A stretch of DNA of 64,000 bases from Mycobacterium mantenii (GTDB lineage: Bacteria; Actinomycetota; Actinomycetes; Mycobacteriales; Mycobacteriaceae), in contig NZ_AP022590.1 in assembly GCF_010731775.1 (NCBI RefSeq), positions 558,001 to 622,000 on the forward strand, written 5' to 3'. A program made the translations under genes and the position numbers. The notes beneath the pieces were generated by a model that did not search any database, was not told the origin of the DNA, and saw only the letters and a list, made by a program, of their open reading frames with translations. Numbering within the stretch: the first letter of the stretch is position 1; the number at the start of each line of letters is the position of its first letter. This document shows, piece after piece, positions 40,829 to 50,609 of this stretch.

Positions 40829-41776
40829 GTGCGCCTTGTCTTCGCCGGAACCCCCGAACCTGCGCTGCCCGCACTGCGCCGCCTCATCGACTCACCGCGT
40901 CACGAGGTGATCGCCGTGCTGACCCGGCCCGACGCGGCCGTCGGACGCCGCGGCAAGCCGGAGCCGTCGCCGGTGGCCCGCGAGGCGCTCGACCGCGGCA
41001 TCCCGGTGTTGCGGCCGGCGCGGCCGAACTCGGACGAATTCGTCGCGGAGCTGTCGGCGTTGGCGCCGGACTGCTGCGCGGTCGTGGCCTACGGCGCGCT
41101 GTTGCGCGACGGCCTGCTGGGCGTGCCCCCGCACGGGTGGATCAACCTGCACTTCTCGCTGCTGCCCGCCTGGCGCGGCGCCGCCCCGGTGCAGGCGGCC
41201 ATCGCGGCGGGCGACAGCATCACCGGCGCCTCGACATTCCGGATCGAGCCGAGCCTGGACTCGGGCCCGATCTACGGAGTGGTGACCGAGACGATCCGGC
41301 CGACCGATACCGCCGGGGAATTACTTGAGCGACTTGCTGTTTCGGGTGCGGCGCTGTTGTCGACCACGCTGGACGGCATCGCCGACGCGACGCTGACGCC
41401 GGTGCCGCAACCCGCCGACGGGGTCAGCGTCGCGCCCAAGATCACCGTGGAGCAGGCCCGGGTGCGCTGGGACCTGCCGGCGCCGGTGGTGGATCGCCGC
41501 ATTCGCGCGGTCACGCCCAACCCCGGCGCCTGGACCTTGATCGGCGACCTGCGCATCAAACTGGGGCCGGTGCAGGCCGTCGAGACCTCCGCACTGCCTG
41601 GACCGCCAGAACCGTTGTCGCCCGGCACTATTCACATCGACCGCAAAAGCGTCTGGGTCGGTACGGGTTCCGATCCGGTGCGGCTGGGCCAAATCCAGCC
41701 GCCCGGAAAGAAATTCATGAACGCCGTCGACTGGGCGCGCGGCGCCCGGCTTGACCCCGCGGTGCGGGCGACGTGA
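40829..41776 (+). CDS. fmt: Methionyl-tRNA formyltransferase
   Basis: A 315-residue enzyme that formylates initiator Met-tRNA with 10-formyl-THF. The N-terminal start [18 protein letters not shown] and the folate/catalytic segment [24 protein letters not shown] are diagnostic; the C-terminal OB-like tRNA-binding domain follows from about residue 200. The GTG start at 40,829 gives the normal N-terminus. It overlaps rsmB by GTGA. Confidence 0.97.
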   Translation: MRLVFAGTPEPALPALRRLIDSPRHEVIAVLTRPDAAVGRRGKPEPSPVAREALDRGIPVLRPARPNSDEFVAELSALAPDCCAVVAYGALLRDGLLGVPPHGWINLHFSLLPAWRGAAPVQAAIAAGDSITGASTFRIEPSLDSGPIYGVVTETIRPTDTAGELLERLAVSGAALLSTTLDGIADATLTPVPQPADGVSVAPKITVEQARVRWDLPAPVVDRRIRAVTPNPGAWTLIGDLRIKLGPVQAVETSALPGPPEPLSPGTIHIDRKSVWVGTGSDPVRLGQIQPPGKKFMNAVDWARGARLDPAVRAT

Positions 41777-43236
41777 GCACCGGCCGCGACAGGCCGCAGC
41801 GCGGCCGGCCGGAGCGCAAGCCGCCGCGCCCGCAGCAGCGCGACCGCAGGCCGCCACAACGGGACCGCCGGCCGCCGCGCCGGCCGCTGGACCCGGCCCG
41901 CGCCGCCGCATTCGACGTACTTCGGGCGGTCAGCGAGCGCGACGCCTATGCGAACCTGGCGTTGCCCGCCCTGCTGCGCGAGCGCGGAATCACCGGTCGC
42001 GACGCGGCATTCGCCACCGAGTTGACCTACGGCACCTGCCGCACCCGGGGCCTGCTCGACGCCGTCATCGGCGCGGCCGCGGGGCGCTCGCCGCAAGCCA
42101 TCGACCCGGTGTTGCTCGACCTGCTGCGCCTCGGCGCGTATCAGCTGTTGCGCACCCGGGTCGACGCGCACGCCGCGGTGTCCACCACCGTCGAGCAGGC
42201 CGGTATCGAATTCGACTCGGCGCGAGCGGGTTTCGTCAACGGCGTGCTGCGCACCATCTCCGGGCGCGACGAGCAGTCCTGGGTGCGGGAGTTGGCCCCG
42301 AACCCGGCGCAGGATCCGATCGGGCACGCCGCGTTCGCGCATGCACACCCCCGGTGGATCGCCCAGGCGTTCGCCGATGCGTTGGGCGCCGCCGCGACCG
42401 AGCTCGACGCGGTACTGGCCAGCGACGACGAACGACCTCAGGTGCATCTGGCCGCCCGCCCCGGCGCGCTGACCGCCGCCGAACTGGCCGAGGCGGTGGG
42501 CGGCACGGTCGGCCGGTATTCGCCGTACGCGGTGTACCTGGCGGGCGGCGATCCCGGGCGGCTGGCGCCGGTGCGCGACGGCGTCGCGCTGGTCCAGGAC
42601 GAGGGCAGCCAGCTGGTGGCCCGGGCGCTGACGCTGGCGCCGGTCGACGGCGACGGCGGGCGGTGGCTGGACCTGTGTGCCGGCCCGGGCGGGAAGACGG
42701 CGCTGCTGGCAGCCCTGGGAGCGCAGCAGCACTCGAAGTCCGGATTCCGGCTCACCGCGGTGGAGCCGGCGCCGCGCCGCGCCGATCTGGTGGCCGAGAA
42801 CACTCGCGGCCTGCCGGTCGACGTGCTGCGGGTCGACGGGCGGCACACCGAGCTGGAGCCCACCTTCGACCGGGTGCTCGTCGACGCGCCCTGCACCGGG
42901 CTGGGGGCGCTGCGCCGTCGGCCGGAGGCCCGATGGCGGCGTCAACCCGCCGACGTGCCCACGCTCACCAAGCTGCAACGTGAGTTGCTGGGCGCCGCGA
43001 TCGCATTGACCCGGCCGGGCGGCGTGGTGCTCTACGCCACCTGTTCGCCGCACCTGGCCGAGACCGTCGGCGTCGTCGCCGACGCGCTGCGCCGCCACCC
43101 GGTGAGCGCGCTGGACACCCGGCCGCTGTTCGAGCCCGCCGCCGACCTGGGGGACGGGCCGTACGTCCAGCTTTGGCCGCACCGGCACGGCACCGACGCG
43201 ATGTTCGCGGCCGCGCTGCGCCGCGAGGCGGAATAG
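41773..43236 (+). CDS. rsmB: 16S rRNA m5C967 methyltransferase RsmB/Fmu
   Basis: A 487-residue RNA methyltransferase. The first 35 residues are Arg/Pro-rich ([11 protein letters not shown]), then comes a NusB-like RNA-binding domain (about residues 40-170) and a catalytic domain with [17 protein letters not shown] (SAM), the catalytic [18 protein letters not shown] and [11 protein letters not shown]. It methylates a cytosine in 16S rRNA. The Arg-rich extension is larger than in E. coli Fmu. The GTG start overlaps the fmt stop. Confidence 0.95.
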   Translation: MSTGRDRPQRGRPERKPPRPQQRDRRPPQRDRRPPRRPLDPARAAAFDVLRAVSERDAYANLALPALLRERGITGRDAAFATELTYGTCRTRGLLDAVIGAAAGRSPQAIDPVLLDLLRLGAYQLLRTRVDAHAAVSTTVEQAGIEFDSARAGFVNGVLRTISGRDEQSWVRELAPNPAQDPIGHAAFAHAHPRWIAQAFADALGAAATELDAVLASDDERPQVHLAARPGALTAAELAEAVGGTVGRYSPYAVYLAGGDPGRLAPVRDGVALVQDEGSQLVARALTLAPVDGDGGRWLDLCAGPGGKTALLAALGAQQHSKSGFRLTAVEPAPRRADLVAENTRGLPVDVLRVDGRHTELEPTFDRVLVDAPCTGLGALRRRPEARWRRQPADVPTLTKLQRELLGAAIALTRPGGVVLYATCSPHLAETVGVVADALRRHPVSALDTRPLFEPAADLGDGPYVQLWPHRHGTDAMFAAALRREAE

Positions 43237-43286
43237 CGGGCGCGCCGGAGGTGAAGCGGGCGGCGCGGCTCAGTAGTCTGGCGCTC

Positions 43287-43985
43287 ATGCCTCGCAATAC
43301 GGAACCGTTGAAGGGGCCTCTGATCGCGCCGTCGATCCTTTCCGCCGACTTCTCCCGGCTCGCCGACGAAGCCGCCGCCGTGACCGGCGCCGACTGGCTG
43401 CACGTCGATGTGATGGACAACCACTTCGTGCCGAATCTGACCTTAGGGCTGCCCGTGGTGGAGAGCCTGCTGGCCGCCACCACCATCCCGATGGACTGCC
43501 ATCTGATGATCGAGGACCCCGACCGCTGGGCGCCTCCCTACGCCGAAGCGGGGGCGTACAACGTCACCTTCCACGCAGAGGCCACCCAGAATCCGACCGG
43601 CGTGGCCCGCGACATCCGCGCCGCCGGCGCGAAAGCGGGCCTCAGCGTGAAGCCGGGGACCCCGCTGGAGCCCTACCTGGAAATCCTGCCGCAGTTCGAC
43701 ACCCTGCTCATCATGTCGGTGGAGCCCGGCTTCGGTGGCCAGAGCTTCATCCCCGAGGTCCTCAGCAAGGTGCGCACCGCGCGCAAGCTCATCGAGGCGG
43801 GGGAGTTGACGATCCTCGTCGAAATCGACGGCGGCATCAACGCGGACACCATCGAGCAGGCCGCCGAGGCCGGCGTCGATTGCTTCGTCGCCGGGTCGGC
43901 CGTGTACGGCGCCGACAACCCGGAGACCGCGATAGAAGCGCTGCGCCGACAGGCCGTCGGCGCATCCCTGCACCTGCGGCGATGA
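43287..43985 (+). CDS. rpe: Ribulose-phosphate 3-epimerase
   Basis: A 232-residue TIM-barrel epimerase interconverting ribulose-5-P and xylulose-5-P. Conserved motifs are [57 protein letters not shown] and the phosphate site [28 protein letters not shown]. The ATG 43,287 gives the normal start. Placed before ribD, it links ribulose-5-P supply to riboflavin synthesis. It overlaps ribD by ATGA. Confidence 0.97.
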   Translation: MPRNTEPLKGPLIAPSILSADFSRLADEAAAVTGADWLHVDVMDNHFVPNLTLGLPVVESLLAATTIPMDCHLMIEDPDRWAPPYAEAGAYNVTFHAEATQNPTGVARDIRAAGAKAGLSVKPGTPLEPYLEILPQFDTLLIMSVEPGFGGQSFIPEVLSKVRTARKLIEAGELTILVEIDGGINADTIEQAAEAGVDCFVAGSAVYGADNPETAIEALRRQAVGASLHLRR

Positions 43986-45007
43986 CGGTTCCGCCGGGCG
44001 AGCGCCTCGACTCCGCGATGCGCTTGGCGATCGACCAGTCCAACCAGGTCAAGGGGACCACTTATCCGAATCCGCCGGTGGGGGCGGTCATCCTGGATGC
44101 CCGCGGCGAGGTGGTCGGCGTCGGCGCCACCGAACCCGCCGGCGGCGATCACGCCGAGATCCTGGCCCTGCGGCGGGCCGGCGATTTGGCGGCCGGTGGC
44201 ACCGCCGTGGTCACGCTCGAGCCGTGCAATCACTACGGCAAAACCCCGCCGTGTGTGAACGCCCTGCTGGACGCGAAGGTCGGCACCGTGGTGTACGCCG
44301 TCGCCGACCCCAACCCGGAGGCCGCCGGCGGGGCGGCCCGGCTCGAGCAAGAGGGCGTCGCGGTGCGCTCGGGTGTGCTGGCCGACGAGGTGACCGGTGG
44401 CCCGCTGCGGGAGTGGCTGCACAAGCAACGGACCGGGCTGCCACATCTGACGTGGAAATACGCCAGCAGCGTCGACGGCCGCAGCGCGGCCGCAGACGGC
44501 TCCAGCCGATGGATTTCCAGCGAGGCCTCGAGGCTGGATCTGCATCGCCGCCGCGCGGCCGCCGAAGTGATCGTGGTGGGAACCGGCACCGTGCTGGCCG
44601 ACGATCCGGCGCTGACCGCGCGACTGCCCGACGGCTCGCTGGCCGACCGGCAACCGCTGCGGGTGGTCGTCGGGATGCGTGAAATACCTTCAGAGGCAAA
44701 GGTGCTCAACGACGATTCGCGGACCATGCTGATCCGCACGCACGACCCCATGGAGGTGCTCAGGGCCGTGTCGGATCGCACCGACGTGCTGCTGGAGGGG
44801 GGACCGACGCTGGCGGGGGCCTTCCTGCGCGCCGGGGTGGTCAACCGGATTCTGGCCTACGTCGCGCCTACCCTGCTGGGCGGCCCCGTCACCGCGGTCG
44901 ACGACGTGGGGGTGTCGACGATCGCGCGGGCGCTGCGCTGGCAGTTCGACGGAATCGACCGGGTCGGACCCGACCTGGTGCTCAGCCTGGTGCCGCGCAG
45001 CGGCTAG
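43982..45007 (+). CDS. ribD: Bifunctional riboflavin deaminase/reductase RibD
   Basis: A 341-residue enzyme for the second and third steps of riboflavin synthesis. The N-terminal cytidine-deaminase-like domain has zinc ligands in [10 protein letters not shown] and [13 protein letters not shown]. The C-terminal reductase domain includes [22 protein letters not shown] and [13 protein letters not shown]. It is ribG (Rv1409) in M. tuberculosis. ATG overlaps the rpe stop. Its 3' end overlaps the convergent p55 gene by four bases. Confidence 0.96.
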   Translation: MTVPPGERLDSAMRLAIDQSNQVKGTTYPNPPVGAVILDARGEVVGVGATEPAGGDHAEILALRRAGDLAAGGTAVVTLEPCNHYGKTPPCVNALLDAKVGTVVYAVADPNPEAAGGAARLEQEGVAVRSGVLADEVTGGPLREWLHKQRTGLPHLTWKYASSVDGRSAAADGSSRWISSEASRLDLHRRRAAAEVIVVGTGTVLADDPALTARLPDGSLADRQPLRVVVGMREIPSEAKVLNDDSRTMLIRTHDPMEVLRAVSDRTDVLLEGGPTLAGAFLRAGVVNRILAYVAPTLLGGPVTAVDDVGVSTIARALRWQFDGIDRVGPDLVLSLVPRSG

Positions 45008-46584
45008 CGCTCACCCAACGAAACCGCTTGCGGCTCAGCGACTTCCGGCTCCTCGGCGTGCTCTTTGCGGCCGCCGATCAACAGACCCAGCAGCGCTCCG
45101 AGAACGCAGATGCCGACGGTGGCCTCGAAGATGTCGCCGTACATCATGGCGAAGGCCTTGAGGTACATCGTGCCCTGGGCGGCGATGCGCTCCAACAGGG
45201 TGGCGTTGGCCGGGATCGCGGCCGTCAGGCCCGCCACGATCTGGTTGAACCGATACAGGCCCCACGCGCTGAGGGCGGCCACACCGATCAGCATGCCCGT
45301 CATCCGGGCCACCACCACGGCCGCCGAGGCGATGCCGTGTTGGGCGGACGGCACCACACGCAGCGCGGCGGAAGTCAGCGGCCCGATCACCAGGCCCAGG
45401 CCCACACCGGCCACCAACAGGTCGGCGTGCAGCACGGGCACGCTGAACACCCCTAAGATGTCGTGCTTCTGGCTCATCACGTCTTGGCGCCAGTAGTGGA
45501 TCAGCCAGTACCCGTACGCCGCGATGAGCAGCCCGACGAAGGTCATCACCCGGTCACCGACCCGGGTGGCGATCCAGCCGCCGAGCACCGCCCCGATCGG
45601 CAACGCGATCAAGAACCACAGCAACAGCCCGGCGGCCTGCGTCTGGGACTGTCCGAGCACGCCCTGGCCGAACAGCTCGACGTCGACCAACGTCACCATC
45701 AGCGCGGCACCCGCGAACAGCGAGGCGCCCAGCGCGGCGAGGAACGGGCGGAAGTGCACGCCCGCCGGTTCGATCAGCCGGGTGCGCGCGAAGCGCTCCC
45801 AGAGCAGGAACATCACCGCGACCACGACCGCGCCGATGACCAGCGGCAACCCGTAGCTGGGCAGGATCTGCTTGCCGTCGGGTTCCGGGTTGTAGAGGCC
45901 GATGACGGCCAGGCCCAGGGCGACCGCCAGCAGCACACCGCCGACCAGGTCGACCTTCTCGGGCTCCTCCACCCGCTCGTGCGAGGGCAGGCTGAACTGG
46001 ATCATCACCATGGCGATCAGGGTCAGCGGGACGTTGATCCAGAACACGTAGCGCCAGTCATGGAACAAGAAGACGATGAAGATTCCGTACAGCGGGCCCA
46101 GCACGCTACCGAGCTCCTGGGCGGCCCCGATGCCGCCGAGCACGCCGGCGCGGTTGCGCTGCGACCACAGATCGGCACCGAGGGCGAGGGTGACCGGCAA
46201 CAGCGCGCCGCTGGCCACGCCCTGGATGGTGCGGCCGCCGATCAGCATGTGGAAATCGCCCCAGTGGCCGGCCAGCGCGGTGACCACCGAGCCGACGATG
46301 AACAGCGCCAGGCTGACCTGCAGCACCAGCTTGCGGCCGAACCGGTCGGAGGCGCGGCCCAGCAACGGCATCGCGGCGATGTAGCCCAGCAGGTACATCG
46401 TGATGATCCAGGTGATGCGCTGCAGCTGGTTAATCGGGATGTGAACGTCGGTCATGATGTCGCGCATGATCGTCACGACGACATAGGCGTCCAGGGCGCC
46501 CAGCAAGACCGCCAGGCTGCCCGCGCTGATCGCTACGCGGCGTCCGGCCTGGTGCCCGGCCTGGGCTGCGGTGTCCGCGGTCAC
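45004..46584 (-). CDS. p55: P55-type major facilitator efflux/lipid transporter
   Basis: A 526-residue MFS transporter of the 14-helix DHA2 group. The motif-A loop is [14 protein letters not shown], and a periplasmic loop with acidic residues lies between late helices. It has a basic N-terminus and a charged acidic tail (EEPEVAEPQ). Orthologues of Rv1410c work with LprG to move triacylglycerides and other lipids to the outer envelope and affect drug tolerance. The GTG start overlaps the lprG stop, so both are co-translated, as in M. tuberculosis. Confidence 0.95.
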   Translation of the reverse strand: MTADTAAQAGHQAGRRVAISAGSLAVLLGALDAYVVVTIMRDIMTDVHIPINQLQRITWIITMYLLGYIAAMPLLGRASDRFGRKLVLQVSLALFIVGSVVTALAGHWGDFHMLIGGRTIQGVASGALLPVTLALGADLWSQRNRAGVLGGIGAAQELGSVLGPLYGIFIVFLFHDWRYVFWINVPLTLIAMVMIQFSLPSHERVEEPEKVDLVGGVLLAVALGLAVIGLYNPEPDGKQILPSYGLPLVIGAVVVAVMFLLWERFARTRLIEPAGVHFRPFLAALGASLFAGAALMVTLVDVELFGQGVLGQSQTQAAGLLLWFLIALPIGAVLGGWIATRVGDRVMTFVGLLIAAYGYWLIHYWRQDVMSQKHDILGVFSVPVLHADLLVAGVGLGLVIGPLTSAALRVVPSAQHGIASAAVVVARMTGMLIGVAALSAWGLYRFNQIVAGLTAAIPANATLLERIAAQGTMYLKAFAMMYGDIFEATVGICVLGALLGLLIGGRKEHAEEPEVAEPQAVSLGER

Positions 46585-47288
46585 TGGCTCACCGGGGGCT
46601 TGGTTACCTGAACCTGCTCGCCCCAGTTGGACAGGGTGATCTGGGCGGAGTTGCCCGAGCTCTTCTGCAGGTTGGCCTGGACCAGCTTGTGGTCACCGGT
46701 CTCCTGGACCCACACCGTGCTGGGCACCGGCTGCGTCGCGTTGAACTGCGGCACGATCTTGTTCACCGCGTCCGCCGACACGTTTCCGCTGATGCGGATG
46801 GTGCTCTGCCCGTTGATGGTGTCGCGGCCCTCGGCCTTGGCATTGCTGAAGTTCGCCAGCGCGTTGGCCAGCCCGCTGTCGGGGTTCAGCAGCACCGAGA
46901 CGTCGTAGACGTCGGAGGCCTTGCCGAAGTCACTCCACTTGTTCGGGGTGAGGGTGGCGTACAGGGTCCCGTCGAGCACCACGAACTGGGCGTCGATGTC
47001 GGACCCGCCCAGGGTGATCAAGGCGTTGCCCGATGCGGCGGTGGCCGGCGCCGTGGTGAGGTCACCCGTCAGCGTCTTGATGGGCAGCCCGGGGATCTTG
47101 CCCTGAATGCTCAGCGCGATGTGCGCGCTCTTCACATTCTTGGTGGCGTCGGCCGACTGCTTGACCAAGGTCGTGCCGTCGGGAAGCGGCGCGCTGCTCT
47201 GCTTCGAGCCCGACGAACAGCCGGCGATCAAGGCGGTGGCGAGGGTCAGGGATGCGATGACGGCCGATAGACGGCGGCGGGTCTGCAT
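46581..47288 (-). CDS. lprG: Lipoprotein LprG
   Basis: A 235-residue lipoprotein with signal peptide and lipobox LIAGC, then the LppX/LprG fold with [16 protein letters not shown] and [31 protein letters not shown], near-identical to my memory of Rv1411c. It binds triacylated lipids in a hydrophobic pocket and partners with P55. I choose the ATG at 47,288; one at 47,297 adds three residues and the open frame to 47,393 has no signal-like sequence. Confidence 0.95.
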   Translation of the reverse strand: MQTRRRLSAVIASLTLATALIAGCSSGSKQSSAPLPDGTTLVKQSADATKNVKSAHIALSIQGKIPGLPIKTLTGDLTTAPATAASGNALITLGGSDIDAQFVVLDGTLYATLTPNKWSDFGKASDVYDVSVLLNPDSGLANALANFSNAKAEGRDTINGQSTIRISGNVSADAVNKIVPQFNATQPVPSTVWVQETGDHKLVQANLQKSSGNSAQITLSNWGEQVQVTKPPVSQ

Positions 47289-47406
47289 ACACTGCATCGT
47301 AGAGGGTGCCGGTGACTGCCCTGGTGAACGTGGGGTGCCAGTGTCGACGAGGTGCGGGCGTTTGCCCTGCTCATCAGCCTGAGCGAGGGCCAATTAGCCT
47401 GGGGGG

Positions 47407-48015
47407 ATGTTTACCGGAATTGTCGAGGAACTCGGCGAGGTGACGGCTCGCGACGTCCTTTCCGACGCGGCGCGGCTGACCATCCGCGGCGCCGTCGTGA
47501 CGGCCGATGCGGGCCACGGCGATTCCATCGCCGTCAACGGCGTGTGCCTGACCGTCGCCGAACTGTTGCCCGGCGGTCAATTCACCGCCGACGTGATGGC
47601 CGAGTCGCTTAACCGGTCCAACTTGGGCGAATTGCAGGTCGGCAGCCGGGTCAACCTGGAGCGTGCCGCGGCCGTCAACAGCCGGCTGGGCGGGCACATC
47701 GTGCAGGGGCACGTCGACGGGACGGGGCACATCGTGGCCCGGACGCCGTCGGAACACTGGGAAGTGGTGCGGATCGAACTGCCCGCCGCGGTGGCCCGCT
47801 ACGTCGTGGAGAAGGGATCGATCACCGTCGACGGCATTTCGCTGACCGTGTCCGCGCTGGGCAGCGACCCGGGGGACTGGTTCGAAGTTTCGTTGATTCC
47901 CACCACCCGGGAGTTGACCACCCTGGGCCGCGCTCCGGTCGGGACGCAGGTGAACCTCGAAGTCGACGTGATCGCGAAATATGTTGAGCGGCTGATGTCA
48001 CATAACGGCAGGTGA
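47407..48015 (+). CDS. ribE: Riboflavin synthase alpha chain; 3' end replaced by the integrated element
   Basis: A 202-residue enzyme that dismutates two lumazines to riboflavin. It has two lumazine-binding repeats, the first beginning MFTGIVEELGEV, the second near GGHIVQGHVDGTGHI; DSIAVNGVCLTV and GSITVDGISLTV are the paired motifs. Called ribC in M. tuberculosis (Rv1412). The last codons (RLMSHNGR) lie beyond the attL core and come from the inserted element. The attR side keeps what should be the original ending, IAKYVERLMVR. The gene stays intact, so function is probably retained. Confidence 0.95.
   Translation: MFTGIVEELGEVTARDVLSDAARLTIRGAVVTADAGHGDSIAVNGVCLTVAELLPGGQFTADVMAESLNRSNLGELQVGSRVNLERAAAVNSRLGGHIVQGHVDGTGHIVARTPSEHWEVVRIELPAAVARYVVEKGSITVDGISLTVSALGSDPGDWFEVSLIPTTRELTTLGRAPVGTQVNLEVDVIAKYVERLMSHNGR
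47969..47987 (+). repeat. attL core, 19-bp direct repeat inside ribE
   Basis: The core tgatcgcgaaatatgttga encodes part of IAKYVE in ribE and is identical at 57,499-57,517. Downstream of the core the element encodes a synonymous R-L-M (cgg ctg atg against cga ttg atg at attR), keeping the reading frame. Confidence 0.9.
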
Positions 48016-48072
48016 CAGGCCTAAAGTTCGAAATAACCCACCCTACAGTGGGCAGCGGTTAACATATCGGCC

Positions 48073-48981
48073 ATGGAGCCGAGCACGTCTAACCTTTTTT
48101 CGCTGTTGCCGTCGTGGAAGCTGGCGATGCAGGCCGCGCATAAATCGCCGGCCACCATCGACTCGTACATGCGCGGTGTTCGGCTGTTCAGAGAGTGGTG
48201 CGAGAACAACGGGCACACGCCGGAACTGGACAAGACGTTGCTGTCGATGTGGGTTGCCGAGCTGCTGGCCAACGGCGCGGAGCCCAACACGGCCCGCGTC
48301 CGCCTGCAGGCAGTGCGGCAGTTCTCCGCGTGGCTGGCTGACCCTGAGCAGGGAGCCGAGCTCGACAGCGACCCGCTGCTGGGGATCAGACCGCCCAAGC
48401 TGGACACCAAAGTGATCGACGGGTTGACCGCCGACGAGATCCGGCTGCTGCTCAAGGCGTGCGGCGGCAAGGATTTTCTGGGGCGCCGCGACGAGGCGGT
48501 GGTGCGGCTGCTGGCCGAGACCGGGCTGCGGGCCGGTGAATGTCTTGGCCTGACGACGGCCGACGTGAACCTAGAGCGCGGTCTGGTCACGGTGCACCGC
48601 GGTAAGGGTGGTAAAGGCCGTGTCGTGACGATAGGGCCGCAGACGGCCGCCGCGCTCGACCGATACCTGCGTGCCCGCCGCACCCATCGGCTGGCGCACA
48701 CCGCGCCGCTGTTCCTCGGCGGCGGCGATCAGGGCCTCGGCTACCACGGGTTACGGGTGGCGCTGCTGGCGCGGGCAAAGCAGGCCGGCATCGAAGGATT
48801 TCATTTGCACCGGATGCGGCACTCGTGGGCGTCGCGGTGGTTGGAGTCCGGCGGTTCTGAAGGCGGTTTAATGAGCGCGGCGGGCTGGTCCACCCGCGAA
48901 ATGGTGGACCGCTATGCCCGCCACACCGCGGCGGAACGGGCACAGGCCGAGGCCCGCAAACTGCAGCTCGGCGACTTATAG
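48073..48981 (+). CDS. int: Tyrosine integrase
   Basis: A 302-residue tyrosine recombinase of XerC/D-like size. The N-terminal SAM-like core-binding domain (residues about 10-100) precedes the catalytic domain with Arg153 (ETGLRAGE), Lys in HRGKGGKGR, His246-x-x-Arg249 (HLHRMRHSW), Trp272 and nucleophile Tyr281 (MVDRYARH). It lies 85 bp from attL in the same direction as ribE and presumably catalyses integration into the ribE 3' end. The ATG 48,073 has weak upstream ribosome-site similarity; a short CCCAC/GTGGG hairpin (48,038-48,052) lies just before it. Confidence 0.95.
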   Translation: MEPSTSNLFSLLPSWKLAMQAAHKSPATIDSYMRGVRLFREWCENNGHTPELDKTLLSMWVAELLANGAEPNTARVRLQAVRQFSAWLADPEQGAELDSDPLLGIRPPKLDTKVIDGLTADEIRLLLKACGGKDFLGRRDEAVVRLLAETGLRAGECLGLTTADVNLERGLVTVHRGKGGKGRVVTIGPQTAAALDRYLRARRTHRLAHTAPLFLGGGDQGLGYHGLRVALLARAKQAGIEGFHLHRMRHSWASRWLESGGSEGGLMSAAGWSTREMVDRYARHTAAERAQAEARKLQLGDL

Positions 48982-49121
48982 GCCACCCGACTGGCCTTTA
49001 ATCGGTTGCGACACACCCGGATTCGATTCCGACACCGAAGGATTTCCGCTGTAGTGTTGACCGCGATTGGAGCGCGCCGCCCACGCCGACCTGGGCGCTG
49101 CACAGGGAGAGCAGCTCCATC

Positions 49122-49412
49122 GTGTCCTACTACAGTCCAGAAACCCGTGCCCGGCTGGTCGAATACGGCAGCATCGGCGGGCACACCTCTTGGGCCAACA
49201 CTGTTGACCGGCAGGCGCGTCTAGCCAAGGCCCACGCCAACTCACCGTCCGAGGTGGCGTGGCACGCCAAAAAGTTAGGACTCGACCCCGACAACCTGAC
49301 GACGACGGAACGCAAACGCGCCGAGAACGCGCGCCTCGCCTACTACAAACGGTTGTCGATCAAGGCGCGGGAGGCCAAGCAGCGCAAGGCAATGGGTGGT
49401 CAACCGAAATGA
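49122..49412 (+). CDS. Small basic element protein, 96 aa
   Basis: A 96-residue, Lys/Arg-rich protein starting at GTG 49,122, with a GGGAGAGCAG ribosome site about ten bases upstream. Sequence features are YYSPETRARLVEYGSIGGHTSW near the start, a helical middle (ERKRAENARLAYYKRLSIKAREAKQRKAMGG) and no Cys. I recall similar short proteins next to integrases in mycobacterial prophages but cannot name a function. A DNA-binding or excision role is possible. A strong hairpin follows the stop. Confidence 0.75.
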   Translation: MSYYSPETRARLVEYGSIGGHTSWANTVDRQARLAKAHANSPSEVAWHAKKLGLDPDNLTTTERKRAENARLAYYKRLSIKAREAKQRKAMGGQPK

Positions 49413-49440
49413 CGATGCCGGCCGCTAGGGGCCGGCATCG
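49413..49440. terminator. Strong hairpin after the 96-aa gene
   Basis: CGATGCCGGC (49,413-49,422) and GCCGGCATCG (49,431-49,440) form a perfect 10-bp stem with an 8-base loop, starting one base after the stop codon. There is no U-tract. It probably ends or attenuates the integrase-side transcript. Confidence 0.65.
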
Positions 49441-49514
49441 CGACGAACTCGACACTCGTAACGATACCGCTGCCCCGCAAGGTTTTCCACTACTGCACTG
49501 CGGAGGTGGTGGTC

Positions 49515-49910
49515 ATGTTCTGGCTCGTCGGTGATGAGGAGCACAACGACCCGCGCTTCGGCACCGCCAGCCTCGGTTTGTATGTGCGGGCCGGGTCGTG
49601 GTGTATTGCGCAGGTACACAATCAGCCTGAGGCGAAGATACCACCGGAGTGGGAAGTCCCCGAGTGGGTCGTGAGGGGCTGGGGTTCCATCCGCGAAGCC
49701 AACAAGTTGGTGGAGCAAGGCATCTGGGAAGCCGGCCACCACTGCTGGTACTTCGTGTGGATCAGACGGAACAACACAGCCGATCACATGCGCTACCAAC
49801 GTAAACGCGAACGCGAAAAGTGGGAACGCAAACAGGCGAAGCGCCGAAACTCCCCAGGGGAGTCGGCCGAAACTCCCCAGGAGAGTTATACGGGGGAGTC
49901 GGGCGCGTGA
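49515..49910 (+). CDS. Replication-initiator/replisome-organiser-like small protein
   Basis: A 131-residue protein. It starts MFWLVGDEEHNDPRFGTASLGLYVRAGSWC, and its middle VVRGWGSIREANKLVEQGIWE resembles the N-terminal winged-helix part of actinobacterial phage replication organisers (typically VDDxxHxxPK...GLWxxAGSWCADxLTDG). The tail is strongly basic and helical (RYQRKREREKWERKQAKRR). The usual C-terminal half is missing, so it is short for that family. ATG 49,515 follows CGGAGG; GTG codons at 49,506 and 49,509 are also in frame. Its 3' end contains the first of a series of palindromes, a hint of an origin. The assignment is by resemblance. Confidence 0.6.
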   Translation: MFWLVGDEEHNDPRFGTASLGLYVRAGSWCIAQVHNQPEAKIPPEWEVPEWVVRGWGSIREANKLVEQGIWEAGHHCWYFVWIRRNNTADHMRYQRKREREKWERKQAKRRNSPGESAETPQESYTGESGA

Positions 49911-50021
49911 AACCCGAGGCTTGTTTTACAAGGTCTGCCCAACTCCCAGGGGAGTTTCGAGGATAACCACTGGTCAGAATTTCCTTGACCGAACAACGTG
50001 GCGCCTACTCCCCAGGGGAGG
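49849..50021. repeat. Iterated palindromes ACTCCCCAGGGGAGT, candidate origin iterons
   Basis: Perfect copy at 49,849-49,863, one-mismatch copy at 49,872-49,886, 14-base copy ACTCCCAGGGGAGT at 49,932-49,945, and a near copy at 50,007-50,021, plus a half-site near 49,892. They span the end of the initiator-like gene and the adjacent non-coding region. Iterated binding sites next to a replication gene suggest an origin or a strong operator cluster. Confidence 0.65.
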
Positions 50022-50301
50022 TACTAGTACGTCACCTAACCGCCCTGCCGCACACCTCACCGTTGCCTTAAAAACCACACTGACATTTCCTTTTTCGGAG
50101 CGCGTTCGCGCAGCGAAGGCGCGTGAAGGTTTAAACGCGCGCCCGCGGTGGCGAGGCAGCCACCACAACCAACCAACTCAAACCGAAGCCTGCCGCGGAA
50201 GCCTCGCTTCGCTCATTTCCTTGCCACGTAAACCACGCTGGAACGCACTCCTTGGTGCCAACAGTGGTCCAGCGGTCGGGTACGTCACTAAGGCGTGTGC
50301 G
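49911..50301. other. Non-coding region with palindromes and an A/T-richer patch, candidate origin
   Basis: About 390 bases with no convincing start-to-stop gene. One long frame is open through it, but its upstream part lacks a ribosome site. It holds two of the ACTCCCCAGGGGAGT-type palindromes, a CTTGT-TTT-ACAAG hairpin (49,920-49,932), an A/T-richer patch near 50,065-50,100 and an inverted GTTCGC/GCGAA element near 50,105. Together with the preceding gene this looks like a replication origin. Confidence 0.5.
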
Positions 50302-50607
50302 ATGACCGACAAGCAACGGCCGACGCTGCCGCGAGAACCGGCCTGGGCGCTGCTGCTATGGCCTCCTCGCGGCAGGACGCGCGTGTCGTGGCATCACTCC
50401 CGCGCCGAAGCCGAAGCGCATGTGTATGCAGGCGCGGTGCCGTGGGATCACGACGACAAGGCGACGGTGTTCGCGATCATCGACGCTCACGCTGCCACCA
50501 CCCGCAGAGATATTCCTTCGCGCCGGCCGCCTGAGGGTCGGCGCCTGGAAACCCTCAGCGACGAACAAGTTCTCGCGCTGCGACACCAACAAATCACCAA
50601 GGAGTAG
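50302..50607 (+). CDS. Unknown element protein, 101 aa
   Basis: A 101-residue protein beginning MTDKQRPTLPREPAWALLLWPP, with a His/Ala-rich central helix (SWHHSRAEAEAHVYAG) and an Arg-rich C-terminus (RRDIPSRRPPEGRRLE). I start it at ATG 50,302, because the frame upstream crosses the palindrome region. Its last codons contain the AAGGAG ribosome site of the next gene (ATG 50,610, two bases after the stop), so the two are probably coupled. No family recognised. Confidence 0.65.
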   Translation: MTDKQRPTLPREPAWALLLWPPRGRTRVSWHHSRAEAEAHVYAGAVPWDHDDKATVFAIIDAHAATTRRDIPSRRPPEGRRLETLSDEQVLALRHQQITKE

Positions 50608-50609
50608 AC

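Noticed and set aside
47289..47406. FMN riboswitch upstream of ribE
   Set aside because: The gap is short and I see none of the conserved FMN aptamer blocks; the same holds before ribBA.
47969..47987. tRNA gene as attachment site
   Set aside because: The core repeat encodes the end of riboflavin synthase; no tRNA cloverleaf is visible near either junction.
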